The notes below the pieces were generated by a model, which ran no database searches, was not told where the DNA came from, and was given only the letters and a program-made list of their open reading frames with translations. DNA of 49,546 bases, from positions 1 through 49,546 of the IMG/VR virus record IMGVR_UViG_3300020468_000011. One strand, given 5' to 3'. Position 1 is the stretch's first letter. Every line of letters begins with the position of its first letter. Both the position numbers and the translations under genes were made by a program. Below, piece after piece: positions 15,733 through 29,300 of this stretch. This DNA is from a virus.

Positions 15733-17309
15733 GTAGCATCGTATGTAACTGCTGTGCTGTCATACTTCACTGCAGTGGATGAGAAGTCAGTATCACCTTG
15801 TCCACCACCAAGTCCTGATACAGACAGTGTGGCAACAGAAGACATTAGAGGTGAGTTACTTGCATTATTAGCGGGTGAAGGTCCTCTCAATTCAACCTTA
15901 TACTTATAGTTGGACATGTATCCCAAAGCAGTAAATGCTAGTGAGTTACTTGTTGCTCCAGTAACTGCAGCGTATGCAAATCCACCGTCAGTTGATCTAT
16001 ACCACTGATATGAAATAGGACCAGGTATAGGAGAGACGCTTGCTTGGACTGTGAATGTAACAGTAGTATTGACTGCTGCTGTGCCACTTTGAGGTTGTGC
16101 AGTAATTTGTAACGTAGGTGTAACAGGAGGTGCTCCACCGTCACCACCACCTTGTGAAGGAGGTGCTGCTGCTCCATTATTAGCAGGAGCATTTAAACTC
16201 TCTCTACTTAAGGTGCCAACCATATATGGATATGCTGCTTCACCTGTTGCATCAATAGAAATAAAATATGCATAAGTCCCATCGGGAAACTCAGGAGTTA
16301 CACAATATCTTCCGTTGTGTATATCCAAATCCCCAACACCATCAATATATTCCCAGTCCTGTATCAAAGATCCTGCAGGTGGGTTTTGTGCTGTGGTGCC
16401 GTAATCAGGTCTCCCTGCTGTTTCAATATTTTTTGTCCTATAGCTAGATCCCATAAACCTAGTTGTTTGGGACGCTGTAAACGGCACATCATATCCGAAA
16501 GGTCCGTAAACAGGAAATCCATCAAAACAATATCCTAAAATTTTACTATGTCCATCAGGATGACGCATGTTGTCACCATTAAACTGACTGCTGCCATAGT
16601 AATCGTTATAGTTTGCCATGGCAGAATTCTGCTTCCAACAATCTATAAAATGAGTATCATGATAATGGTATTGTCCTGTTGACTCTGGATGTCCTCCACA
16701 AGAGTCATCACCAAAATCTACAGGTGAGCTAGGATAATGTGCATTCCAATTAAATCCAACAGGAGGGTTACCTCCATTACCTGCACTGGGATTAAAGAAT
16801 ACAACACCGTTAGCAGCAATGCCAATAGATCCAAGAGGAGTCTCTATACGTCCATTTCTTTGATCGTAATATGTGTATGTGCCTGTTGGTATTGTTTGTG
16901 AATCTGCAACAATGAGATCTAATCTTTGGTCTGTGGCGAGCCAGCATTCTCCTGCAATGGACGTAAATGTTGTCCCTCTAAATATAAATCGTTGTTTCCT
17001 ACCGTCACTAAAGACAAACATGAGATGATCGCCAGGAGCAATAGTTTCGGCAGCAAATAAGGCATTGTCATTAGTTGATATATTTACAGAGATAACAAAA
17101 CCACTTTGGAAGTATGTGTTATCATCGAAAGTCCTAGTAATACCAAACTCTCCACCACGATAAGTAAACGAATGTGAAAACGCTTGCTCAGTAACACCAT
17201 TCGGGTTATTGAGATTAGGAAAGGTACCGTAACTAACTGGATCAGGAAGACCATCACCAGTTACGGCTATCACTTTCGTGCCAGAATTGTAGGTTGCTGT
17301 AGCGGTCAT
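15729..17309 (-). CDS. YHYH-domain virion protein with C-terminal Ig-like domain
   Basis: Residues ~130-380 form a YHYH domain: GGHPESTGQYHYHDTHF with the motif at residues 214-217, then ILGYCFDGFPVYGPFGYDV, and later GRYCVTPEFPDGTYAYFISI. The biochemical role of this family is not known to me. The dense His cluster suggests metal binding, which is inference. Residues ~405-505 form an Ig-like domain (QITAQPQSGTAAV ... ISYQWYRSTDGG), a common carbohydrate or surface-binding decoration of phage structural proteins. A short DSTAVTYDAT-like tail follows. The start codon overlaps the stop of the giant gene by four bases, so it is probably made with it. A divergent copy of the YHYH domain lies inside the giant protein. 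No signal peptide, as expected for a virion part. Confidence 0.8.
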   Translation of the reverse strand: MTATATYNSGTKVIAVTGDGLPDPVSYGTFPNLNNPNGVTEQAFSHSFTYRGGEFGITRTFDDNTYFQSGFVISVNISTNDNALFAAETIAPGDHLMFVFSDGRKQRFIFRGTTFTSIAGECWLATDQRLDLIVADSQTIPTGTYTYYDQRNGRIETPLGSIGIAANGVVFFNPSAGNGGNPPVGFNWNAHYPSSPVDFGDDSCGGHPESTGQYHYHDTHFIDCWKQNSAMANYNDYYGSSQFNGDNMRHPDGHSKILGYCFDGFPVYGPFGYDVPFTASQTTRFMGSSYRTKNIETAGRPDYGTTAQNPPAGSLIQDWEYIDGVGDLDIHNGRYCVTPEFPDGTYAYFISIDATGEAAYPYMVGTLSRESLNAPANNGAAAPPSQGGGDGGAPPVTPTLQITAQPQSGTAAVNTTVTFTVQASVSPIPGPISYQWYRSTDGGFAYAAVTGATSNSLAFTALGYMSNYKYKVELRGPSPANNASNSPLMSSVATLSVSGLGGGQGDTDFSSTAVKYDSTAVTYDAT

Positions 17310-20300
17310 GCGTCGTCGAAGATCTGATCAGGAGTGAAGTTTGATATCACTGTGCTACCAATCTGGACAGACAGGATAGCAGAGTAGGAATAAACAGGTG
17401 TTGCACCTGCTGCAGTTATCGCAACTCTAAATTCATCACCATCATCTTGTTGTGTTGTGGATCCAGTAGGATATGCTAATTGGTTACCACCGATAATATT
17501 AGTCCAAGTGGTTGTGCCGTAATCCTTCTTCTGCCACTGATAGTTGAGTGTAGTAGTATTTAGGGCACTATCGGACGCTCTTACAAAGTCAGCGACAACA
17601 GTGAATGTAGCAGTCTGACCTTGGTTAACAGTTACGTTAACAGGGTTGATATTGATTCTGATTAGACCATCTTCAACAACGATTGGGTTACCCTGTTGAT
17701 CAATACCTTCACCTGCGTAGACATCAAATCCGTTATTTACAGGTGCTCCTGTAGGTGTAACAAAATTATCTTCAACAGTTGTTTCAGCAGCAACTACAGC
17801 TAATGCATAACCAACACCAGCAGTCCTAACATCAATTCTTTGGATACCCATCATAGGCACCAATCTTGCATCAAAACCAGTAGAAGAAATAACTTCAACG
17901 TTAGGTTTGGAAGTGTAACCATCGCCAGGATTGGTTATAGTAGCAGCGATAACTTGACCACTAGTGATATTTGCAAGTGCCTCTGCGTTTCTACCCTTAA
18001 CTGATCCTGTATATTCAAATGTAATCAAGGAGTTGGAAGATTCGATTAGAGCAACTTCTCTTGGGAATTCTTCACCTTCAATGTCTAATTCGTCACCCGC
18101 TTCAATCGGTGGGACAACAGTTGCAGATATAACGTCAGCATCAGATCCAATGTAAGAGAATCCAACAAATGTTGCTCCTGCTCTTGGGACTTCAGCAAAG
18201 ATTATTCTAGATCCAACGATCTCGTAAGATACGCCTGGTTCCTGTATGATACCGTTTAGTGATACGAGTATGTTGTTTTCTGGTAATATCGTTGCAGATG
18301 AAACACCTTCAGTCAATGTCAATGAGTAGAAGATTCCATCTAACTTCAAGTTGAATGAAGATCTTAGTGAATCAAACTCAAATCCAATGTCATCAAGTTG
18401 TCTTAGTTTACCAACATAGTATCCGATAAACTCAGATCCGATCTCAGGTGGCTCTGTAAACTGAATCTTATCAGAGAATGCAGTGTAAGCATTAACAGCA
18501 CCTGGTGGTTGTAGAATACCATTAACAAAGATGAGCATGTGACCTGCAGGGTCTGGGAAGTATGCTTGTCCATTCTCAACGGATAGTGAGAAGTTTTGTT
18601 GCACACCGTCAAATCCTCTGAAGTAACGATCAACACGTCCAACCAATGTCCTTGCATCAGATACAGCAGCACCCCATCCATCATCACCTTTAATGGTCAT
18701 GTTGTCATAGAAGTCACCAACTGCTTGCTCAACCCAAATTCTTGCAGTAATACCTGACTGCTCAATCTTAGATATCTTAGCGTATGATGTATATTGTGGG
18801 TTGCTTACTGCAGTTATGTTAGCGTAGATAACAGGGAAGTTTGTTGAGATATCATACTTACCAATGAATATACCTGAGTTTGTAAAGTCAGATACAGGAG
18901 CACCTGTGCCTACAGGTTGGACATTACCAATCCATATCTTATGTGCTAATGGAGGAGTTACACTACTATCTGCAGGTTGATACTTGGTTACATATCCTGT
19001 TAAACCAGGATTTCTAATAACAGTACCGATAAGCATGTTAACTTCATCACCCACTTCAAATGTAGCAGCAAGACCTGCCTCAATAAATGTAGATCCAAGA
19101 TCTAATTCTACAACCTCTGTGCCGTGAATAATATCATTTACTTCTGCAACACCACCTGGTTGGTAGATACCTTTAACATCTAAGATGTAATCAGTAAGAC
19201 TTCCGTAGATGATATCATTTGTTGCCCATCCAGATTGAATAGTCTCAACATCCATAACAACACGACCGCCATCGTTACCAATGATTGCACCTGATTTATT
19301 GTCATAGAATACGATATCTGCTTCAGTGTTATCTGCTTTCTTGAAGATCTTATCTCCAACAGCATATGATCCAAGATTAACATTAAGAAGTAGACGATCA
19401 GCGAGTCCTGTAATATCTGCAGTTGTTGAGCTATCCAATCCAACAAGAGTATCTCCGACTGCCCAGTTAGGTCCTGTCTTATCAACAACTCTTAGAATAA
19501 TTTGTGTGTTGCCAGTGTTGTAGTTTTGCTGTATTATTTTACCTACAGCAGTTGCATCACCTGACTTAAATACATTTTCACCGTTAGTGAATTTAGAAAC
19601 GCCAGGATCTGATGGATTGCCAAGTATGACATACTTGAATGTTTCTCTAATAGATGCTTGGTTGAAGGACTGTGATCCAATCTCAGCAAACACATCAGAC
19701 TGTGTGCCGTAAAGGACATCAGCATCAACAAATCCACCTGAGTATGGAGTCTCTACATTAGGATCACCGTAAAGTGTAGTTGCTCTACTAATACCAGATC
19801 TTACAAGGACTTGGAAGATGTGGGATGTGCTTACAGTGTCATCAAATCTTAGTGCTCTAAATCTACCATCGTGAGTTGCTACAGCACCTATCTCAAAGAA
19901 TGTTGCTTCAGCATTCAAGATGTAATACATTGCTTGATCTGCACCACCTATTGTGCTACCAGATGCAGGGATGTATTGGACAACATCACCACGTCTAAAG
20001 AAGTTAGCACGATAGATTCTGATTCTAAATTCCTTCCTATCATATCCTGCACGGACTGTAGGTGTAAGAGATACAAGAGCTGGATCTGTATTCCAATCGA
20101 ATCCTTCGTTATATGCGTTATGTCTGTTGTGGACGTCAGTATTTGCAATCCATGTAGTCTTCGCTTCAGTAGAGAATTTAGATTGCTCAAGAGCAAATTC
20201 AAATACGTTAACACTTGAATCCATATTAAATTCTGTTGATTCTTGATTCCACTCTGTGCGAAGAGGTGGAATGTATAAACCAGGACTTGTGATATATGGA

Positions 20301-23300
20301 ATCCAACCTGCTTCACCTGGGTTGTATATTATTGACTTAATATATTCTCTAATACGAGTCATATGATAAATCAAATGTGTCCTAACAACATCAGTGTATA
20401 CAATCATATTTCCGTCACCATCAAACCAGTTTGATATAGAATCAAACGCTTGACCATTACCACCTGTAACAAGGTCATAAATTACAGAATCAATTATCTG
20501 ATCTCCAAATTCTATAGTGCCTGTATATGTTGGATAGAATGTTAAAGTTTGATCAAATGCTCTTTGTCTGATAGCAGGTCTGTTGAAGAGAATCATCTTC
20601 GCTGCCATCTTATTACTTGTTGATCCACCTGATAAGGTTTCATACATTACCTTATACTTACTCTCAATACCTAATCTAACGTCATAACATTTACCCATGT
20701 TATATTCATTAACAGTAGGTGATGTAGGAGCAGTTTCGGTAACAGTTGATCCATAGTAAGTAAGACCATTTCCTGCAACTGCAGCATCAATACCACCTTC
20801 AAGAATTGCCATCAATGTATTGATTGCAGATCTCTGATCAGGACATGTTTGATTCCATGTTGCTGGTCCACCAGTAGTGTTTGCGTTTGGATCATTTCCA
20901 GCAGTATTATCATAAGTGATAGATACATCTCTAAGTGGAATATCTCCACCGTATTTACATGGCCAGATATTAGGTAGATTTGGAGTGAATGTAGAATTAC
21001 TTACACTATTAGGATATGCACTAGTGCCGTTTGCTCCACTTGTGTCATTTCCATCAGGGTCAGTAATGGTATCAGTAACAATACTAATAAGTCTATTAAC
21101 TTCATTGTCTACATCGCTATCACTAATCGCTGCTAGGTAACCTGTATCATTTACCCACTTATCTTGAATATCAGTAATAGGAGTATACTCGGCACCGTTT
21201 TCAATGTGTCTATTTGGTGTAGTGCCTTGATAGATTTGCTTAGCAATATCTCTAGCAGTATTTGTAATCCAAGTTACTTCAGTTACAACACCTGAGATGT
21301 GTTGAATAACTCCATTCTCAACATAGTATCCTGCACCAAGTGCAACCATGTTGTCACCACCATACTCTAGGTTGAATGTATGCCATCTAAGAATATCAGC
21401 AACGTCATGGACACAATCTATAGATCCTGCAGCAGTGATAGAATTATGTGCAGCACTTACAAATGTGTGAGTATATTGTTGACCTGCAGGTGATGCTCCA
21501 ATATTAACTGTTACCGTGCCACCCTGTTTAATTAATGCACCTGTTGATGCACTTACAAATGTGTGAGGATATTGCTGACCAACCTGTGAAGGATAAACGT
21601 TAACCTTAATATTATCGTCATCAACCTTAGTTACAAGTAACCATTTATCAGCAGCAGGGTCAGTTGCTCTTGGATATGAATGGTTAGTAGAATTACCATC
21701 TTGTGTGCAAGTAAATGTGATACCATCAGTTGCAATCTTGACTCTGTTTCCAGTTACAAGACCATGACCTGCAGATGTAATCTGTAAGATTCCAGTTGTT
21801 TCTTGGTAAGTTGCATTTGTAATATTAACTGCCCCAGTGCTTACAGCAGTTACACCAACTGTCTTATTATAATAAGGATCAGTTGTCCTAGGATATGAGT
21901 GGTTAGATGCGTTGTTATCCTGAGTGCAAGTAAATACTAATGAATTAGGAGCAATCATCATACGATTGCCAATATTAAATACATGGTTAGGAATAGTCAT
22001 CACCATGACACCAGTTGCACTGTTGTAAGTAATGTTTGTAGGTGTCATTTGCTGACCACCCATCTTACTACCTAACTTAACAGATCCTGGTAGAGCACTC
22101 TGGAATTGATGATTATACTGTTGACCTACAGGAGACGCACCAACATTAACTGTAATAGTTGTCAATGTATGGTCAAGGACTAAACATGGTTTCTCATAAT
22201 AAGGATCAGTTGTCCTTGGATATGGATGATCTGTTGCATAGTTGTCTTGATCACATCTTAGAGTTATACCTAAAGGAGTAAATCTAACTGTATCTCCTCT
22301 TTGGATATCATGATCTCCAATAGTGATTACCATCAAACCATTACCAGAGTTATAAGCAACATCTGTAGGAGTAAATTCTTGATCCCATAATGCACTGCTT
22401 CCACCATTAATACTCAATGATGTATACTGATCCAATCCACGAAGGACTGCTTCTTCTGCAATAAATCTAATGTTTCTTTCGATAGCACGAGCAGCATGGA
22501 TTCTATTATTAGAAGCACCATTTCTTTCGTAACTAGATTCTTGGAAAGTTACTTCGTTATGACCAGGTAAAGTGTCACGACCAAATCCATTTCTAATTGT
22601 TAGGATTGCCATGTCTCTAGCAATCTTGAATACAGACTTAGATGCTTCTGTTTCACCTTCGATGTGTTTAATACCACCGTCAGATCTTACATAAAGTTTA
22701 CCAATTCTGTATATCTCAGAGTTACCACCATGACGTATGTCATGAGCAACACCTGCTAGGATATCAACTACATCATCTTCACAATCTACAGGGTTACCAG
22801 TTGGGACAATAAATGATCCATACTTAGAAAGGTCATTCATTGTAGAAACTGCTTCTTTAGCAATTACTCTTGCATTTTCATCAATTAGATTTGCAGCATC
22901 AAGGTATTTGTTAGATCCAGTCCTTGATTGATCAAACTGCTTAGGATCGTAAGTAATAGTTGCATCTCTAAATGCTGTCCTGTTTGTATGTACTGGAGAG
23001 AAATATTCGTCTTGATAAGTTGCATTAGCACCAAGAGCAGCAGAAGTTTCGCCTGGTGATAGAAGTAAGTTATTAACTGCCTTCAATGCAAGCATCTCTG
23101 TATAGTGAATTGCATCAATCATTGGTTGCAATTCATCAGTGATATAAAGAATTTCACTATCACTATTCAAGTAACTATCAATAACTTTCTGTGTCTCAGC
23201 ATTACCACCCATAATGATGTCACCAATCACTGCAGGTAATACATGATCTTTAAGATCACGAATACACTTAGTATTATTAGGAATAGTTAAGAATTGGACA

Positions 23301-26300
23301 GGGATACTATTAATAGTTTTAGTATAAAGTGCATTAATATAACCAACTGCTTCTTCTGCAATGTAATCTCTATTCTTCCAGATAAGTGATCCTGCATCTC
23401 TAAATCTAGCACCTGTAGGAGCAAGGACATCAGCAATATAATCACCTAATACATCTAACTGAGTTTCTACACCAGTTACGCCAGTTAATGCATGTGGGAC
23501 ACGAAGTTTAGTTGTGTATGTACCTGTAAGATCTGTGGAAGATGTATTGATAACTTCCTTACAAAGTTTTACAACTTCACGCCATGCATATAATGTCTGT
23601 AGTAATTCTTGACCGATATACTCAATCTCACCACCTCTTGTGCGGTAGAAACGAGCTGTAACGATAACGTTATAGTTACCACCTTCTCTTAAATCTTTAA
23701 CAATAGCAGGTAAGATATAATCTCTAGTATCTCTGATACAAACGTTTGTGCCACTCATTGAAGAAGCCGCACCGTAAATATCACCAGGTATTACAAAGTC
23801 AGGGAAGTATGCTTGCATAATTCCAACTGCTTCTTCAGCAATCCAGTCACGGTTGATGTCAATTATATCTGCAGCGTCTCTGTAAATTTCTCTACCAAGA
23901 TCTACTTCCTCAATAGTAATACGTTTGTTGAGGTAATCAATAGATTTAAGTGTAGATGAGGAATTAGTTAAACCAGTAAGTGTAGCGTATGTCTCTGTAG
24001 TAGATACTATAAATGGTGCCTCACCATTAAGTCCAAATACAATTCCAGTCCTAGTAAAGTCAGGATCTGAAGGAGGAGTAATTGTTGCAGCATCATAATC
24101 AGCAGTGCCTTTTCTAACCATAAGATTATCAAGGTTACCTATAAATTGTTGAGCGTTAGAAACATCCTTACCAAGAGCAAATCTTGCAAATGGATATGTG
24201 TTTGTATCGTTATAGTTTGTTTGCTGCACACCATCAATATACATTGAAGTCACAGCGGTTTTTCTAACAATAGCAATGTGATGCCATCTTGCAGCAATAA
24301 GAGTATTAGTAGATGTGATAAGAGCACTTCCACCGTTATTAAGTATTACATTACCACTTGCATTCAATACTAGATTCAACCCTGTTGAGGACGCTTGTGG
24401 GCGTCTCATATCAAAGATAATTTGGTTACCTGATATAGCATCAGCACGAAGTCTCATTTCAATAGTAAAGTCACCTGTGCCAAACTTAAAGTCATTTCTT
24501 TCTGTTTGGACAATCTGTCCAGTGTTAGGAATTCTAACTGATTTTGTAGAATTAGAAAGAGCAGATAATATTGTAATATCATCAACTGTGCAACTACTAT
24601 TAACTAGAGTAGAGTTAGTTACATATTCGTTAAGACTGAATGTGCCAGTAGCATTACCACCATAGATCCACTTAAGACCACTGTTAGATCCTTTAATAGG
24701 AGCAGATGCATTTGTTGTAACACCCTTAAGGTTTTCGCCAGGTAAGAATAGACCTCTTGATGGATCCTTATAAGCATATTTTGTAACACGAAGAGTTTCA
24801 CCTGCAGTATAACCACCATCAGTGATTGTCCTTTCAGTAGGAGCAGTCCTTGTGGCGTGTGCCATATTGTTGTTGGTGTATGCAGTTGTGTATACACTCA
24901 TGAGTGTGTTAAATGCAGATACAACAGTTGCACATGCATTTGTGTCTGTGTTGACAGGTGTCAAATCAGTATCAAACCACTGATTTTTATTATGTGTGCC
25001 TGTAGCAGCAAATCTAGGATAATAGTAATCACCAAATGTTTTAGATACGAAATGTAAGTAATGAAGTCTTACTGTATTTCCGTTACTTAATGTTGGAGTA
25101 TAATTTTCTGCAAGAGTGATAGAAAGTGTGCCTGTGCCAACGTCATAAACTGCGTTAGCAATGTCTGCAGTATTATCTAATGTTACTGCGTTACTTGTAG
25201 CACTTACAAATGTATGTGTATAGTTACCACCTGTGATAACAGCACCAAAAGATGCACTTTGGAAGACATGCTCATACTGACCAGAAGCAGTTGCAACACC
25301 TACGTTTACAGTAATAGTAGTTGCAGTTGCTGCTGTAATTGTTACTGCAGTATTATAGAATGGATCAGTTGTCCTAGGATAAGCGTGATCAGTTAGGTAG
25401 TTATCTTGAGAGCATCTAAAGACGATTGATTCTTGTGCAAACTTAATAGAAGTGCCTGCCTCTAATCTATGCTCACCAATAGTCATTACCATCACACCGC
25501 TAGATGGACTGTATGTAACAGCAGTAGGAGTGAATGTTATCTCAGGAGATGCACCAACATTAACTGTAATTGATGTGTTTGCAACAACAGAAGTAACCTC
25601 TAGAGGTTTATTATAGTAAGGATCTGATTCTCTAGGATATGTCTTATTAGAAGATCCACTATCCATTGTGCAATTAAATGTCAAACTGTTAGCAGCGATA
25701 GTGACAAATCTACCTGCAGTAATACTATGAGATCCAATGGTAAGGACTAAATCTCCAGTTACAGGATTATATGTTGCACCAGATGGTGTGAATTGTGGAG
25801 GTGCCACAACCATTTTACCATTACCAACATATGTTAATGCGTCACCTGCGTTGAGTGTGACGGTTGGGACTGTCACATCAAATGTCCTATTTCCGTTATT
25901 TACGTTAGCTACTGTGAATGTATCTGTGCCGTTTTGTATAACATTGCCTGCAATAGTCTGTGCTTCAGCAAAGATTCCATTTATCTGTGCTGCAGTTGTA
26001 GTAGAATCATCGTAAGCAATAGCATAAGTTGCAGCATCATATACTCTACTGTTACCACCATACTTGAGGTCATAAGCAATCGCTTCAATTACGTCTTTAA
26101 TATCATCAGTGCAATCTGATTCAGTTTGATATTGTGTAAATGATGGGTTTGCAGTTTTGTAGATATGAAGTGCTTCATATGCAATAAATTCTTTGTTATT
26201 AAGTAGAAGGTTTGCACCATCAATCTTAAGACTTGTCTGAGGCACTGGATCAGCAAATACACCAGTAATCTTAGGACCACCTGTGCCTTCAGATGTATAA

Positions 26301-29300
26301 GAAATAGCACCTGTAAGGTTATGTGTATTTTCTGCAGTAACAGAGTGGATAACAATATCAGTTAGGAATGTGATATTCTGCTGCACATCAGCACAGTTAC
26401 TTAAACTCTGAGCATTACCAGCTGAGTAGTTATTATCGTAAGTATGTGCAGGAGCAGATCCACCATATGTTAGAGGATCGTTTAGGTTATATCCTTCATT
26501 ACCAATATCTTTTACAAAGAGCAAGTTATTGATAGCATACATCATTGTATCTCTTGCTTTCAATATTGCAGTTTGTGATTCAGCAACTTCACCATAGAAT
26601 CCATTAAGGATGAAGTTACCAGTAGTGTCAAAGTATTGCTCTGCAAAATTCTGACATTGGAATTCACCACCTGCTCCTAAGTCATCAGAAAGTGCATCGA
26701 TAAAGAGTCCTAGGTCACGACGACATTTTTCTTGACCAATGGAAGTTGTAGGACTAATTTCAGTAGGAATATTGTTTAGATTACCTGCAGTTAATGCTTC
26801 GTTTTGCCACGTCCAGATAGTGCTAATTGCAGACTGCACGTCACTGCAATTAGTAGTAGTAGCGTTATCTGTATTGCTGCCTGGAGTTGCATACGCAGAT
26901 CCTGGTGATGGGTCTGCTGTGATTGAGAGGTCTGCATAATAAGTTGCTTCGTCAGTAGAGTTAGTTGCACTGAATACACCAGTTAACTGGTTAGTGATGG
27001 CTGACATCACAAGTATCTTCGCTTGCTCAATAATATAGATAAGCTCAGATTGTGCTCTGGTATATGATAGTGTGCTTGAGTCAGAGAAATATTCGTTGAT
27101 CCACTTTAAGGAGTATTCGTTACCACCTGAGTGAATATCTAAAGCAATACACTCTAACCATAGTCTAGCATCATCTAGATATCCTGCTTTGTCGCCTGCA
27201 CTAGTGCCAGTAAACTGTGTCTTCTGTAAATCATATGATTGTAGTTTGATCGCTTCAATATTCTTCCAGATCATGCGATGTGCATCTCTGAATCTTGAAG
27301 TTGTATTTGTCTGGACATCACCAGGATAGTAGAAGTCAGGATGCTCTACCGCAACCCAACGCTCTGCTCTGTCAATTATCTCTTGCTTGTTTCTACCGAT
27401 ACTTCTAGCACCATCATTCTTTCTGTTACCTGCATTACCTACAAGGTTTGCATAGAAGATTGCTTTGTTTCTTAGATTATCACCTTTAGCAAATGTGCCA
27501 CTAGAAAGATTATCATATTCAATCTCAGTGCTTCTGACTTCTTCAAAGTCTAGGAAGTCTTCGTTGATTCTTACTGCTGAATCGTACAATTGTACTGGTG
27601 TAATACTTGACTGAGAAATATCATCAAGTATAACGTTAGGATTCTGGATAGCAACAAGTCTTTCGTAGATAAGACCAAAGAATGTAGATCCTTTGTTAAT
27701 GATTAGAGTATCAACAGGTTGACCAGTGTTAGGATCTAGATATGGACTAATGAATGTGATCTGAGCAACAATCTTAGAAGAACTTGAGTAGATGTATTCA
27801 TTTAATTTAATATCGAAGATACCAGTTTCAAATCTTGCAGTACCTGAAGTCTTACTTAATAGTAATGTGTCTGTTGCACCACCTGTTGCATCAAGATTAG
27901 TCTCTTCAATAATTGCTATATCACCATCAAAGTTAGTGATAGTCTCTTGGAAATCGAAGAGGTTTTCAGTATTAATAAGATCTACACTTGCTACAATAGC
28001 AGTGAATAAGTTTGTCCTCTTAACAATTTCACTGACTATGAAAGGTCCGTCAGTAATGTTAATAACATCAATATGGAATGTCCCTGAGTCAACAACAGTT
28101 GCATATGCATCAGAAGTTTCACCATTAACTTGTTGACCCATCTCAGGGAATATACCCTGTGGGTTTGTTAATGTAATTCTATAAACTGGTATAGTTGCAA
28201 ATCTAACACTTCTATATCTGACCTGAGATGCTGCTTTAGGTGGCTCAGCAAATACAATCTGATTTCCAACTATCTGATATGCACTACCAGGTGACTGGAT
28301 AACACCATTTAAAGTAATCATTAACTGATTACCTTTAACAATTACACCGTCACCTTCAACAGTGATTGGGAATGATTTCAATATTCCATCAAACTGATCA
28401 GATATATTATCAATCTTCTTAACGATAGAAGTTAAGATTTCCTCAGATGAAGTCAATCTTCTACTTCTGAATAATACCTCTGTATTGTTATAGTCAGTAT
28501 AGATTGGCTCAGCAGCACCAAATGATGTAATTTGGTTTACATTAGTATACTCATTAATATTAACTTCTTTAATAAACTCTGTGCCAACCTTTCTACCAGA
28601 TACATCCTTACCACCAGTCAGTTGTAACTGACCAAACATCTTAAATCCAGTTGGGTGGTTATTATCTAATACTTGTTTTTTCCATCTTGTGATAGGAATC
28701 TCAGATGTAATAACATAAGAGAATGACTGATAGAAGAAACTATCTTGAATTTTTTGGACAATTTCAGATGGTTTACCAACGTCATCAATAAATCGGCCTG
28801 GTGTTGTAGTGATGGAGTCAATATTTAAGACACCACGAGCAATACTCAAGTTATCGATAATACCAGATGCTTTAGAAACCTCACCAGATATCTTCTCACC
28901 CTCAACAAAATTACCAGTGTAATCAACGATCTTAAGAATCTTAGGACCTATTTGCCAACCAGTGTTAGTAGAGACATAACCTACAGCACTTGCTTGCTCA
29001 GGTGAATTACCTTGGAATATTTTTTCACCTGCTAAGAATCTAGATGTTGCAACAACAGCATCAGCAGTACCTCCAAACACCTCGGTTAAGAGAGTTTGTC
29101 GTCCCTCACCTTGAGTTAGGAAGGTAATAAAGTCTCCAGACTGTGCTGCCTGTAATGTTAATCCAAAACGTAATTGATCAGATTCTAACTGATCAGCGAT
29201 AGCGTAGTAGATCTGCCCATCAATCAAACTAGTTAAACCTGCACTACTTGGTTTAGGTAAAATACCAGTTGTGGTGCCTACAGTATCAGCACGCAACTGA

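Larger units (their letters stand above)
20320..27410 (-). repeat. Helical 'GGN' repeat modules in the giant protein
   Basis: At least eight modules of roughly 100-140 residues share a pattern. A helix of type 'A..I..N..fIAEEAV' leads to a Cys-Asp or Cys-x-Arg-Asp motif, a helix ending 'D(I/L)..GGN', a Y-rich segment, and a helix of the type 'A...AI.N'. Examples are IDINRDWIAEEAVGIMQAY with DLREGGNYN, LIWKNRDYIAEEAVGYINAL with DIIMGGNAE, and LIDENARVIAKEAVSTMNDL with DIRHGGNSE. Approximate module ends are 27410-27000, 26740-26500, 26210-25920, 23900-23530, 23400-23050, 22920-22590, 22510-21220 (interrupted) and 20560-20320. I recognise no named family. Confidence 0.7.
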
